64,000 nt of DNA from Thuidium tamariscinum (taxonomy: Eukaryota; Streptophyta; Bryopsida; Hypnales; Thuidiaceae). The notes beneath the pieces were generated by a model. The model was not told the DNA's origin. It made no database searches and worked only from the letters and a program-made list of their open reading frames with translations. The position numbers were made by a program, and so were the translations under genes. The stretch lies in the NCBI GenBank assembly GCA_947034885.2, contig OX344750.2, positions 35,822,821-35,886,820 of the forward strand, written 5' to 3'. Numbering within the stretch: position 1 is the stretch's first letter; each line of letters opens with the position of its first letter. Positions 1-12,164 of the stretch are shown piece by piece.

Positions 1-91
1 AGGGTTAACCGACGCTTGCTCTAAGCTCGTAATCAGGCTACGAATTGGAATTTTATACGGCAAGAGAGCAAAACAATGGAGGATAAAATAC

Positions 92-3000
92 CTGATTCTA
101 TTGATTGGATTTCTCTATCCATTGCCTCGGCTTTGACAAGAGGAGAAATAAAAAACTGTGAAAACCTGGATTCATTAAGACGACATGAATGAGACCACCA
201 ATGAAGAGATATATTTGGCACGTGCTTGAAACCATGCATACCATACCTAAAATGGTATTTCTCTACGGAAGGTAAGATTATGTCAATGTTTATAATTCAA
301 AGATAAGGTCCACAAATTCTGTTGGAATATTATGCATTGACCTTTCGAGCGCTTCCCTCAAGCTTCGGTTCCTGACTTCGAAGTGGTAACACGTAAATTC
401 CTGGTCCGTGTAAGCGTTGGAACTACCTCCATGCTGCGACAGAAACTTATCATACTGCAAAGATCCGCACGTGTCTTTCTCACATTAATCTTAAATCGAA
501 TCGAAGTCTAAGAAACACTTCACTTCTCAACACGTTGCAAAGAGTTCTGAATCATAGTTCACCTTGATGGAGCTGAAACTACTTACCACCCTAACCGTCC
601 CAGCATCTTAAGTTTAGGAGGAATTTTATATATTTGGCTTCAAATTGTGCTGATAACTATTAGTAAGTGAAATGGTGGATCTAGCTTTATGGATATGATC
701 TGTGCATTGTAGTCTACAACTTTTGCACTTTGCAATCACATTTTCACATTTTTGGACATTTTGACACCACCAAGGGCAATTAATATCACAGAACCTTCCT
801 GCTATTGACCAGTATAAAAAATTGTCTGTCTCTGGTCCATTTCTGAGGTACAATCACATAGAATGTCGGAGTTGAAGATATGATGGAATTCTACTATTCT
901 AGCATCCAACTCTTGTCAGAAAGGACATGCTGTTTTCTCAACATTTTACGCTCAGTCAGAGACAGCCAGAGAGTAAGTACCTCATTCTCATCCGGGAACT
1001 TGGTGCTCCCCATGAACAACATGTGCTCTGCAGATTCCAAGAATCCAGAGCAGTAAGGTGTTCTGCATATTGCTTGTGTTACATTAGAAAGTTTGCTTCC
1101 ATCACGAGCAGGATTACGAGCATGCAATAGATATTCAGGCATTACTCACCAAGAAAGTGAGCGAGACCTGGTGCCTCCGGGGGATCCGCCAAGCTCCCTA
1201 CTCCAACACACATGGCTGCTGCAGCCTGGCATTAGACAGCACTATCATAGTATTCTTTGGCAAACACATTGAAGTCTACTTACCTACTACTTGTTGAATT
1301 TTTTTCCATCAACGTAAAGCTTGTATCAATCCAACCGAGCTGCGATAGAAGTACACTACACATTATGCATGAGTCCAATTATTCTGTTCCACTGATTCCC
1401 ACCCCCGGGTTCTGCTGTTGTTTTGAATATTCTCCTCAATTCACAACTAAACAGGTTTTCAGAAAATTAGACAATTTTCTGAAATTGAAGATGACAGAGA
1501 ATCATCTCTATAGAGAGGTCTCCCTATGGATCCAATGATCAGACAGAGGCTTCCACGTTAGACATTGGGAGACTCCCCAACGGAGAATACTCTATTTGCG
1601 ATGTTGTCTAAAAGTTCCTGAAACAACCTACTGTTACCCAAAACCCTGCCAAGTTCAGTTAAGATTCTTCATGAATAAGGATTGAGGTCTTACGTACATA
1701 GTTATTTACTATCTCCTGCCCGGGTTCCTTGTCCTGCTTTCTCCTGCTCAGAAGCGAAGCTCCATTTGAACCCCCTTCTTCGTCTGGAGGTCTTTTGCAC
1801 TGGATTAAACATTTCTAATCCAAATTGACAGTCTAGTGGACTTCTCAAAATGTTTCCTTCACTATCTATGTACAATTAAAACAGATAATTTGTTTTGTTT
1901 CTATGTATGTCAGGATCTCCTACACTGTCAGGCCGACGGGGGTTGCACTTGCTGTCATCGGAAAGCCCTAAACGAGGTGTGCACAAAGCAAGTATCACAA
2001 TGTTCCGTTTCACGACGCAAAAGAATCATATTGAATTTCGAAGCTTCTATGGATTAAATAATTAGAAAATTACTATTACTTTACATTTATTTTGCCATAC
2101 TTAATAGATTGAAATATGGGTATGAAAGTAGATTAACCCTTCATTGCCTAAGGGGACAAAAAGTGTTTTCACATAGTCTGGCAGTCTGATTCTAAATATT
2201 GTAACTTTTGCATCTAATGTTTGAATACAATAAAACTTGTTGGAAAAGTTGTACATACTAGTCTAGGTTGTGTGGTAAAACTTTCAAATCAATCCAAGAT
2301 GTACTGATCATTTGAAGGACATTTGAAATTCACAGGTTCAATTTGAGTTCACCAAATTGCATTTTGATGGCTGCAACTTTAGAGGCTTATATCTTTTTTG
2401 TTTAATGTTTATTTTCAATAAAATTTGTAAATTTATATTCGTCTTTAAATCTAGTTATTGTGTTAAAATTTTCATGCCTATACAAGTTGTTTTAAATGTT
2501 TGAGAGCAATTCAAAGTTCAAAATCTAAACATTTTTGGATCACAATGAACTTTGGCAACTTATTTCTTCTTCAAACAGTGTCTATTTCCAATCATTTTTC
2601 TTAAAGAAGTTGTGCATACTATTCTCGTTTGTGCAATTAAAATTTCACATCAATCACAAAGTTATGACTACTGAGAAGCATTTTGATAGAGGGAGGTTCA
2701 ACCACAGATGTATTTTTTGCAACTTTTTTCATTGTTTTATGATATTTAAAAACAATTTTGCAAACACAATGAGTCAATTGAATGACATTTTTTTCACCAA
2801 TGTGTTTACATGTTGGTTTAGAAGCACTTTTTAATTTAAAGTTTTCTCATTTGAGTAGGTTTAGAGATCAAATTTCACCTCCAAATGTGTTTTTAGGAAA
2901 ATTTCAACGTCTTTTTTCAACTCTAAAACATTATAATCTTGCAATCTAGATGGCCAAATGACTCCAAATTTGGTCCATGTCATCTACAACATGCACACTA

Positions 3001-3995
3001 CAAGATTGTACGGTTGAGATTTTCATACCTACAGTAAGTTAGATTACGGAAGTAGTAATGTTCTGGTGTTACCTGGATGGAATCGCAGGCGTGGCTTCCT
3101 GTCGGCCGTGAAGTCATCACCACCTAGTACACCACAAGGATTATGATCAATCCAAGGCAACAAAGATAGATTCTCGTCTCAATTCTTAAGCCTGACCTCT
3201 AAAAGACTGAAAAGACTGAGAGCCCCCAATTGGGACTCATGTTTTTTCAGCAACATTGAGTAGGTCAAATGGGAACCTTCTGTTTTTGAGTTTCATTTAG
3301 TAATTGACAAACGCATGCAATGTTCCTCAGTGATATACAACTTGATTCCATCTGAATTCTATTTTTCACAATATGACCAATTGGAACTGGACATTTAATA
3401 CCAGTCGACCTGGTCATTTAGGGGTTAACTTAACCTCTTTGTTGATAGTGCAGCTTATTTCCTTGCGTGTGTGCACTATCAGAGGAACAATCAGAAATAC
3501 AATCCACAAAAGCCATGAACGTCATTCAAAATCCAGGAACAGAAATTGAACCAGAGAGGCATTATTTGCTTCACATTAGAGTTACTTAGCCCTAATTTGA
3601 ACATAGTTTGTCGTGCAAAGATTATCGACCTCGTACCCTGATTTCAATCTTGCCAATTTGAGACTCAAGTACTTGGAAACTTGACAACATAAGCCACCCG
3701 AGGACTGCCTAGCCAGATCAGAAAACCCTAATCTTCATGATACCCTAAAAGCATGAGAGATGGGGATACCTGCGCAATTGTACTGGAAATTTGGCCAAAG
3801 TGCAGATTCCTGCTGACCATCATCGTCAGTCTCGACATTCATATCCCCGCCACCGCGATCGTCCTCTTTGTCATCGTTACACACCTGAGGATCATGGATC
3901 AGGAGAGCTGACAACCCATTGCGTAGCTTAATCAGCTTGTAGCTCCGAGAATTTCTGTCTGCTTTTATAATCGGAGGTCCTTCCTCTACCTCCAT
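92..3995 (-). CDS. Nardilysin-like M16 zinc metallopeptidase, N-terminal part (gene continues past the left edge)
   Basis: Predicted exons on the minus strand are 3770-3995, 3073-3123 (tentative), 1924-1967, 1710-1799, 1150-1225, 981-1027, 342-454 and 92-165. All have GT-AG borders and their phases agree, giving about 240 residues before the window edge. The ATG at 3995 opens a protein with the family N-terminus (KLIKLRNGLSALLIHDP), followed by an Asp/Glu-rich linker that is typical of nardilysin and is spread here over short exons. The inverted zinc motif HFLEH (about residues 160-164) is split across the 1150-1225 and 981-1027 exons. It is followed by EHMLFMGSTKFPDENE, then YDKFLSQHGGSSNAYT, then RFSQFFISPLVKAEAMDRE. 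These motifs are diagnostic of the nardilysin/insulysin branch, which cleaves peptides, nardilysin before or within dibasic sites. The linker exons are the least certain. Exon 3073-3123 is 51 bp and phase-neutral, so the frame survives without it. The remaining M16 domains lie outside the window. Confidence 0.88.
2137..3424. mobile_element. Candidate TTAA-flanked element (piggyBac-like ends) in a peptidase intron
   Basis: TTAA occurs at 2133-2136, followed by CCCTTCATTGCC. At 3425-3428 another TTAA is preceded by GGTCATTTAGGGG. The two ends read as imperfect inverted repeats of the CCC(Y)TAA type seen in the better-defined elements at 18348, 32169, 33538 and 39161. The 1.29 kb interior is AT-rich and has no transposase frame. 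It contains the tentative peptidase exon 3073-3123. The ends are weakly matched, so this could be two unrelated TTAA sites. Confidence 0.35.
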
Positions 3996-5785
3996 GGCTA
4001 TGAGAAATGGGTGACACAATGGTGAACAAAAAGCATGCCAGGGATACCATCGCACGTTCAAGAGCAAGGCAAGCAAGCGCAAGAGAAACACCGACACACT
4101 AAACCTTCGGAGTCTACATGACTTTTGGAATACCATCGTGTGTCATCACGAGATACGAAGCGATGAGACTATAAAGCTCACCACTAAACTACTCAAACTG
4201 CACTACCTCCCGAGACCACACTCACTAACAAAAACCGCAACCCACAATGACAATGACGTTGGACAGATTACAAAGAAATTGAGGCGACGGTGTACCTTAT
4301 CACGAGCTAATTCGCTTCAGGATTAAATCGCAGAAACTGCACTTCACCAAATTCCTCAACCAATCACAAAGTGAACTGTGGTCAATGTCGGATATGTCAT
4401 ATTCCAACCCATGAAAAACATGAAACCCTGGGCTAAGCCCTAAACCCTGAGCCCTAAATCTGGGCATGAAAACTTGGATTTCAGTTGTGCGATGTGAAGT
4501 GCGCATCGATCACTCAACCTGTTCCCTACATTCAGTTACATAGAATGACTGGAGTTGTTTCCCTCTCATACTTGCATGTCAACAACGACTGTTGAGATCG
4601 ATGAGAAAGTACAAAAAATTATTCGTAGTGAGTCATTCACTGAAGAAATTCATTCTTAATCAGCTTCATCCTGCTGGCACATATTATCAGTCAACTATAC
4701 AATTTAGCTCCGATCGAAGTATGTGGTTTTATTAGATTCTCACATTGCCTGTGACTTCCAAATGCAAACTTGAATTGCGTAAAACTCTCGACAATGATTG
4801 CACCGAGGCACTCAGCGCACCCATTTCATTCTGTCTGTGAGGGAGTCCAAAAGTTGGGACCACTTGCTGGGCCTAAACCGGACTCCCGGAGGATGTTCTA
4901 GTGTTATACTACACGTGGAGATGACGACTACATGCTTGCTTTGTCGCTGGACTTGGGCATGGCGCCTCTGGCAAGTGAGAATTGTGACTGTCAAGTGAGA
5001 TTTTGTGACGCCAGGGTGATGCTTCATGCCGAAACGCAGAATCTCATCAAGCGGGGATTCGGACTGTCGTTAGAAAGTTGAAAATCAATGCCGTCCAAAC
5101 AATCCATGAAATCAAGCAAATTTGTCGTAAGTTTCGTTTGTTTTGATCAAAATTAGTTTCTTCTAGGAGTTGAATCACCACTCAAAACTGCAGGGTAGTG
5201 CTTGAATCTCCCAACTAACAAAGCAGAATCTTTGTGAGAGCTTGCGGTGGACCCCAGTCTCATCAGTACAGTAGCGATTTTATGGAAAATCATTATTCTA
5301 TTGCAGCCTGTGAAATTGTCCGGCGATTGTCGGTCAATTCGTGTAGCGTGCACATCATCTCGAATTTCGTATCACGTTTCTGGAAGGTGACTTCTATTGA
5401 CATGATTTCACAGGCACGGCACGAAATCGAGGACGTACAGATTCTACTGCAGGAAAAGAGAGGGTTTGGGACATGGAACAGCCACTGAAGCTCGTGCAGG
5501 TTTAAGTTAGAAGACTTCGTTCACAATCCACACCTCAAGGCTGCAGATAGTCAAGAATCTTGGATATGGAATCACATCAGATTCTCGTATTGCTTGCCAC
5601 AACGGGCGAAAGAAGATGAATTTCCGGTATTCAAAGCGATTTGCACCACCACCTGCTTCCTCTGAACCAGTTTTCATCTCGAATTCCAAACTTGAGGGAG
5701 CCAATTCTGTGTTCAATCTTTTAGGGTTGGGGATGCTCTCACGAACTGAGTAGTTTGCGTTTAGGGTTTGGGATTTGGGTGCATT
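3996..5785. promoter_or_regulatory. Divergent intergenic region between the M16 peptidase and the ureide permease
   Basis: About 1.8 kb separates two start codons that point away from each other, so this stretch must hold both 5' UTRs and both promoters. A telomere-like run of CCCTAA variants lies near 4424-4462. A telo-box TAGGGTTT occurs at about 5762-5769, just upstream of the permease start. No coding region is convincing here; the short open frames are not conserved-looking. Transcription start sites cannot be placed by eye. Confidence 0.5.
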
Positions 5786-8700
5786 ATGTATGTGATGCAA
5801 GACGAAGCGGGAGCGATCCTGCTCATGATCGTCTCTCTCTGGTGCCTAGGCTCGTGGCCAGCGCTCTTCAATCTCTTAGAGCGTCGGGGCCGAGTGCCGA
5901 TGCACACCTACTTGGACTACACGTTTGCCAATTACGCAGTGGCTGTGTGCTTCGCACTTACGGTCGGCAACCTCGGCCCTGACACGCCGCAGTCGCCGAA
6001 TTTCCTGAAACAGCTGCTCCAAGCAAATGCTCCTTCGGTGGCGTTTGCTCTGGCGGGGGGACTGGCTTTGTGTTTGGGGAACATCGGGCTTCAGTACTCT
6101 CTCGCCTTTGTTGGCATTTCGTTGACGGAGGTCGTGTCTGCAAGCGTTGCTGTCGTTCTAGGTACTCTTCTGCTCCCATTCACTCCATTGTTACAAATTT
6201 TGCTGTCCTTGCTTTTCGATGTTAAACTTGTTTCCCATCTCTCCAAAGGTGGATGATGACACGGTACTGAATTGAACTTCAAGTTGTGCGTCGTTGCTCA
6301 CCATCTCTTCGGTAACTAATTCTCCTGTCGACCACATGATAGGCACCATTCGGGTCCTCAAAGTTTTGATTTTTTGATTGTTGTGATTGGTTAACAGCTG
6401 AAAATCCCAACATTTTATTAATTTTTGCACTGCTTGTTTTCGTTGTTTCATAGCATTCGTTAGCAGTTGTGAGGTCCACCCTTGTCCACCGTAGATGGCG
6501 ACCAAAACAGAGACTCAATGGAAGTCACTAGAGAGTGCAACTCTGGGTGGAGTCTGTCTTCGTGTTGCTTTTAATGCGTCCCACATGACATGAGCTCAAG
6601 ATTGTGCACTAAAGAATCTGGATTCCTTTTCCAAGCAGCTCCTTTTTTTACTGGTAGATTTGTTTCCCATCTCTTCAAGTTGGATGACGGCACGTATTGA
6701 ATTGAATATCAAGTTTTGCACCCATCTCTTTGACGACGTAGGTAACTAATTATCTTGCTGATCACTGAGAAGTGCCCCGTGTGTCCTCAAAGTTTCTATG
6801 TTGAATGTTGGGATTGGTGAGAAACGAGTTCCGACTACAGAAATCAATTTTCAACTCCCACTCCTCAAGATTTGTTGATGCAATTTTTTCATCTTTCCCA
6901 CTTGGCTAGTGGCACTATGTTGAATCGAGCATCTAATTGTACATCGTTGTTCACCATCTCCAAGGTAACTAGTTCTCTTGTTGATATTTGTCCAACACGA
7001 TGAGTACCCACTTGGGGTGCTCAAAGTTCTGATGTTTTGAATGTTGTCATTGGTTAACCACATTCGAGAGCTGAAAATCCAACATTTTTGTAGTTTTTAC
7101 ACTGCTTGTTTTGAAATGGGAGGGTTTGATGCATCATCGATCGCAGGGACGACTGTGAATTACTTTTTGGACGATGGGTTGAACCGTGCAAGCATTCTAT
7201 TTCCGGGTGTGGCTTGTTTCCTGGTGGCCGTGGTGTTGGGGTCATTCTGCCATGCTTCGAATGTGGCCGACATTCAAGCCAAAATCAAATCTGCGGAGTA
7301 TCTTTCTCAAACGTAAGCCTCCCTTTCTCCTTAATAGTATCTCAATTAAAGTGGGAAACCCTTTCCCATGGCTTTCAGCTGATTTGATTAGTTTCAAATG
7401 GAACTTTTTTAATGTGGATTTTGTCCCCGTTTTGAGTAAGATTCCAACGCTCTAAAATATGCTTTATTAGGATGTCGTATGAATTTTTAAAGTTTTTCCA
7501 CAGGGTGAGGGAAACTATGGGTAGATTTTGACTCTTCAGCTTTTGTTCATCGTCTTATTCATATTTATTTGTCTTTAACGTTTACGTCACGGACGGTCTC
7601 TTGCACAGCCAAAACAATTGGGTTAATAAAATGACCTACCATACCATAATGCACTCAATTAGGTCTATTAAAGTACCGGTTTTGGAGTTGTGAAGAGACG
7701 AAGGGCTATTTCAAAAACTTCTCACTTTTCATTGGGTGTTGTTCCATTCTCAGATCGGAGGAAAAGCATGACTCCATGAAGGACTCGGAGGAATTTTCTT
7801 CTTTGCTGATCAACACCCCCAAAAACAACCATGAAGTTCGTGAGTGGATGTTCTTCACCCAATCTACTTGATTTTTTTCTGTTTTTCCAGGGAGTTAGCA
7901 TTGACTATTTGAGAATTAAAACCTGAAAAAGCGACTGCTATTTTGGCTAATTACTTTTCTTATGACTTCAAACACATAGCTTTCTTCAGAATTTGACTGT
8001 GAACAAATGATGAGGGAAGATTCACTGCTATATATCCCAAGTATCTTACCCACATTTTCCTGTAGGAACATAACAAACCCATAGCTTATAAGTTTACTCA
8101 TAGTAGCCAATATTATAATCGGGGATCTTTTTCGTTTTCCAACAAATCTTTCAACATAGAGGTACAAAATGTTCACGATTTGTAGATGACAGCTATAATT
8201 GATCCAGGTTTTCAAATGTTACGATCCATTAGATATTTTAGAAATGTCCCAAAATTGTTCGTTTTTGATTGTAGACCACAACCCTTATTGTCTATTGCCT
8301 CAAATTTTCCCAGAAGTGTACGACATCTGCTTAGATGAGCAATCTCTTAAAGAAGGCAACTAGCCCTCGTTACCCTTAGCTAAATAATCTGTTACCCAGT
8401 CCACTGTATCTCTACCTTGCGAGCTTGAGCTCCAGTTGGACACGGTCGAGCTTATAATTCTTCGTAAACAAGAAAATTTCTTGGCTCTTAAGTCAAGTGA
8501 ACTCCGCCGTTTGAACGTGAACTCGTCGGCTGTGTCACAGATCCCGAAGACACGGAGGGAGCGGGTGGCAATTCCTTCAGTGTTTCATCCCAAAGCGTGG
8601 TTTCTGGTGCAGAGTATTTCCGAAGCTTGGAATCCCACAGGGCAATCAAGGTGAAGGGGAAAAGCGTCTTGTTTGGACTCGCAATTGCCCTCTTCACGGG

Positions 8701-9638
8701 GTTATGTTACGCAGGATTCTCTCCGTTGTTCAACGTGGCCACCAACGATCAATTCCATTTCCTAAAACCCGGTGTCCCCCATCTGGTGGTGTACACGACT
8801 TTCTTCTACTTCTCCACTGCCTTCGTGCTTTGTTCGCTTCTTGTGAATGTGTACTTGCTGTACCATCCAGTCCTGGGGATTCCCAAATCCTCGCTGACTA
8901 CGTATTGGCGAGACCACCAAGGGCGTGCGATTGCCATCCTTGCAGGCCTTCTTTGTGGCATTGGGAATGGGTTTCAGTTCATGGGTGGCCAAGCTGCTGG
9001 ATATGCTGCAGCAGACGCAGTGCAGGTAATTTCAATTAGCCTGTTCGCAAGCAATTTACCTGTAATTCATCTGCATCTGAAGCTTGTTCGTATGATGATG
9101 AAGGATACTTCTTCTACACTAACTCTTTCTATTTATAACCTACAACGGAATATGCGTGGTTTTAAAATCACCAGTTGGATTGATTATATATTTTATATGG
9201 GACCAAATTTTATGTCATCAGAATCAGTGCAGAGCATTGCATATCTTGGTCTAAAAATTTATTAAATTAGACAAAAAACCCTCCTGCGAGCTATTCAATA
9301 TTGCTAAAAGAATCGAACATGAGGGTGAATTCGGGCTTCCTGGTTCTTTAGAGATTAATTGTAGGTGTTAGATTTGATTTCAGTGTCCGATAAGAACTGT
9401 TCCTTTGAAAATCCTCCACCATATGGAGTTCCCTTTGTTTGACTGATGACTGGTTATTGCATTGCAGGCCTTGCCGTTGGTGGGAACGTTGTGGGGTGTG
9501 GTTCTATTTAAGGAGTATCATGGCTCGTCTCGAAAGACGTATTGTCTTCTGATTGGGATGCTCTTCATGTTTCTTACTGCTGTAGTGTTGCTTGTGGCAT
9601 CTGCCATGCCGCGGCATGGCTCGGACACCTTCACGTAA
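5786..9638 (+). CDS. UPS: Ureide permease family transporter
   Basis: Exons are 5786-6161, 7147-7312, 7754-7839, 8541-9025 and 9468-9638. All introns are GT-AG and all phases agree, giving 427 residues and a TAA stop. The protein begins MYVMQDEAGAILL and carries family landmarks: LERRGRVPMHTYLDYTFANY, the NYFLDDGLNRASILFPGVA block across the exon 1/2 junction, and NGFQFMGGQAAGYAAADAVQ at the end of exon 4, followed by the ALPLVGTLWGVVLFKEY segment. It is a multi-pass plasma-membrane protein with about ten hydrophobic segments and a long hydrophilic central loop (roughly residues 175-245, exons 3 and 4). Ureide permeases move allantoin and related oxo-derivatives such as uracil, usually with protons; the exact substrate cannot be read here. 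The length slightly exceeds the usual 390-410 residues because of the central loop. The start was chosen because it aligns with the family N-terminus; an upstream in-frame ATG at 5768 is less likely. Confidence 0.93.
6220..7115. repeat. Three degenerate tandem copies filling intron 1 of the permease
   Basis: Copies start near 6225, 6656 and 6885. Each has a block like CCCATCTCTYCAA..GGATGA, a block ending GGTAACTA(A/G)TT(A/C)TC (about 6310, 6742, 6966), then CCTCAAAGTT or GCTCAAAGTT and ATTGGTTAAC. Copies 1 and 3 both extend into CTGAAAATCC..CACTGCTTGTTTT; copy 2 is shortened. The third copy ends about 30 bp before the exon 2 acceptor at 7146. The origin (slipped duplication or clustered insertions) is unknown. 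Confidence 0.7.
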
Positions 9639-11392
9639 CCTCGTAGATTGATTACCGTCGTTTGTTCGACATGTACAGTACTGTAGTTAATTTAGAGTTC
9701 ACTTATTTAATCAAGTGGAGTTCGTTGGCAGCGACCAAAATTTCAAAGCAGAAATCGAGAACCACTGGTTCTGTGTGGTTTTGTTGCAATTGCAACATGT
9801 TGTAATACGAATATTTTCTTCATTGTTTTGCGCTCAACATTTTACTTGTACGAGCACTCGTTTGAGTGCTACGAGTTGTAAGTTTGATCCTCTTGGGAAC
9901 ATTGTTCAATTCCAAATTGCAGCATTGACTTCAAATGCAGCCCAATATGGTTTTTGCTAACCATTGTCGTATGACTCGTTCATTGCTTGTTTTGCGTTTT
10001 AAGAAATCAAATTGAATCAGTTCTTTGAGAAGCGTGTGAAGTGACATTGGTTTGATTCTTGAAGATTGAGAATGAAGAATCATTGGACTTGGGTAGGACT
10101 GCGCTGGAGCCGGTATCCATCTGCGGAGGCATTCATGCTTGATCTGCATCTGGAGCAATGTTACAGAATTCCATATTATCATGTGCACTTCCGGTCATGG
10201 TGAGAGTTTGCTTATTTTATTCTCTCAACTTTCCTCTGTTTCTTATTGTCTCACACTATTCACCGACATTCTAATTAGTTTGAAAATTCATGTCTTCTTT
10301 GTTTTCAACCCAAAACAAACTTCAAATTTCCACAAAGCAGATGTTTAGTTTTTTCATGTTACATTCAAAGTTGAAATTGATATCTTAAGTTGCCAAGGTT
10401 TGACAAATTATCAAAGTGTTGCATTTATTATAGGAAAACTTCTAAACCATATTCTAACAAAATCAAATCATGAATGCTAATGGCTAATCATAGCAATTTT
10501 AAAATATATTTACATTGCTCAACAATTTAGAAGTATCGTGGTGTTTTTTTTAGGCATATAATGCTACCTTTTTTTACAGTGAAATGTTATGGGGGACAAA
10601 AAAATATTTGATGATTGACTTCTAGGGTTCTTGTATATAGAAGTAATGATTAAATCCATTCATCCATGAATCTAGTAATTTTTGGTTGCTTTCCAAGATA
10701 TAATACCTTGTCTTTTTTAAGTTATAGCTTCTTAAATGTTTCATTTCTACTCGAGAAGCAACTACTTTTGGCCACAACAAATATGGAGTACCCTACATTG
10801 AGGTTTGTTTCAATACACAATATTGTAGTTTAAAATAGTGGGTGTTTTGTGAAATTGCAAATCAATCAACATGCTTGTTCAAAAGCATAAAAATGATTTG
10901 CATATCAAAATGGATCAAAATTGGCTTAATAAATGGAAATTTGTTGAAATTGATGAAAGTTTTGAAATTCTAAAAATATGAAATTAGATTGTTGACACAT
11001 AAGCAATTAATATACTCAAATATGTGTAAAAAATGATTGCAGGGTAGGATATTTGTATAGTCTTTGTAGCTAGTATTTTTTTCCATTTTCAAAAAGTATG
11101 GATTGGTCTTTGATGGGCTAGTGGGCATAAATTTAAAAAGCACTTTAGATAGTTTGTATTTTATTCATTTTTGGTGAATATTATATCAAAAATTTAAAAA
11201 TGTAGCATCATTTTGAGTCTTATTGGCAAGTAAAAGCATGTTTCAACACACCAAAGAACGCATCTTTTGAATACAATATGCAAAAGTTGTTAAAGGTCAA
11301 AGTACATTTCTAAATGTGCATCTACAACCTATGTACATCATTGATTTTGGAAATGTACACTAGTTGCAGATGGTACTTTTAGGAACAATGCA
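9639..11392. other. AT-rich intergenic DNA, no gene seen
   Basis: This is the 3' flank of the permease followed by strongly AT-rich sequence with short open frames only. I see no RNA gene, splice-linked exon set or clear transposon terminus before the repeat that starts at 11393. Confidence 0.5.
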
Positions 11393-12164
11393 CTTTTGGG
11401 TCATTGCAAGAAACACTTCACGTTTTTGTCTCAAAAACACAGTTTTTTGGTATAGGACTGGTAGTCCTGCGCGATCCTACCAGTACTGCGCATCTACACT
11501 GCGCTTGTCAATGTCAACCGTTGATTTCGAGCGCCTACAAATTTGGGCCGTCAATTTAGTCCTATGTAGTACTATGTAGTACTATAGAGTGCTATAAAGT
11601 ACTACTCAGGCCACTATGAGCAAAAAATAGCAGAAAAGGGGTTTGTGGACCTTTTCATTTTTAGTAATTCAAAAAAAATTCAAAAAATTCTTTAAAAAAA
11701 ATCCATTTTTCTAAACAAAATTGTGCTTACATTGCAACAAAAAATTCTTTTAGGAAAAATTTTCCCTCTTCATGGCCTCTGTGCAAAGGAAGGTCACTTT
11801 GACCCATGTGCACAATTGATATATTACTATTTTCATAAAAACTCATCAGCACCCCTTGTAATGTTAGTAGACCTCCAACTTGTCCAATTTGTGGCTTCAA
11901 ATTTGGATTTTTGAGTAAAAAATAGGACTAAAAACCTCCAAAATGGCCAAGGTAGACACCCAATCGGGGCCAATTTAAAAATAGTAAAATAATTTTAAAA
12001 ATTCTGAAAAAATTAATCAACATCTAAAACTTTTGTGTGCACCTTCAATCTAAATTTCAAGCCAAATGAAGAAAAGATGCAAAAGTTATGAGCAAAAAAG
12101 TACCTGTTGGAGGTCAAGGGGACAAAAAAAAGGACAAGTGTTTCTTGCAATCACCCTTTTGGGT
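11393..12164. mobile_element. Non-autonomous TIR element, family A (CATTGCAAGAAACACTT ends)
   Basis: The left end reads GGGTCATTGCAAGAAACACT (from 11398) and the right end AAGTGTTTCTTGCAATCACC (to 12155); these are inverted repeats of about 17-20 bp. The 9-mer CTTTTGGGT lies directly outside both ends (11393-11401 and 12156-12164), which suits a 9-bp target duplication such as Mutator-like elements make. The interior has no transposase and includes a short tandem run of TATGTAGTAC units near 11560-11600. A second member of the family lies at 56453-57471. Confidence 0.6.

Noticed and set aside
11393..12164. A confident assignment of family A to Mutator-like elements
   Set aside because: Only one of the two copies shows the 9-bp flanking repeat, and part of that word overlaps the inverted tip; the class stays open.
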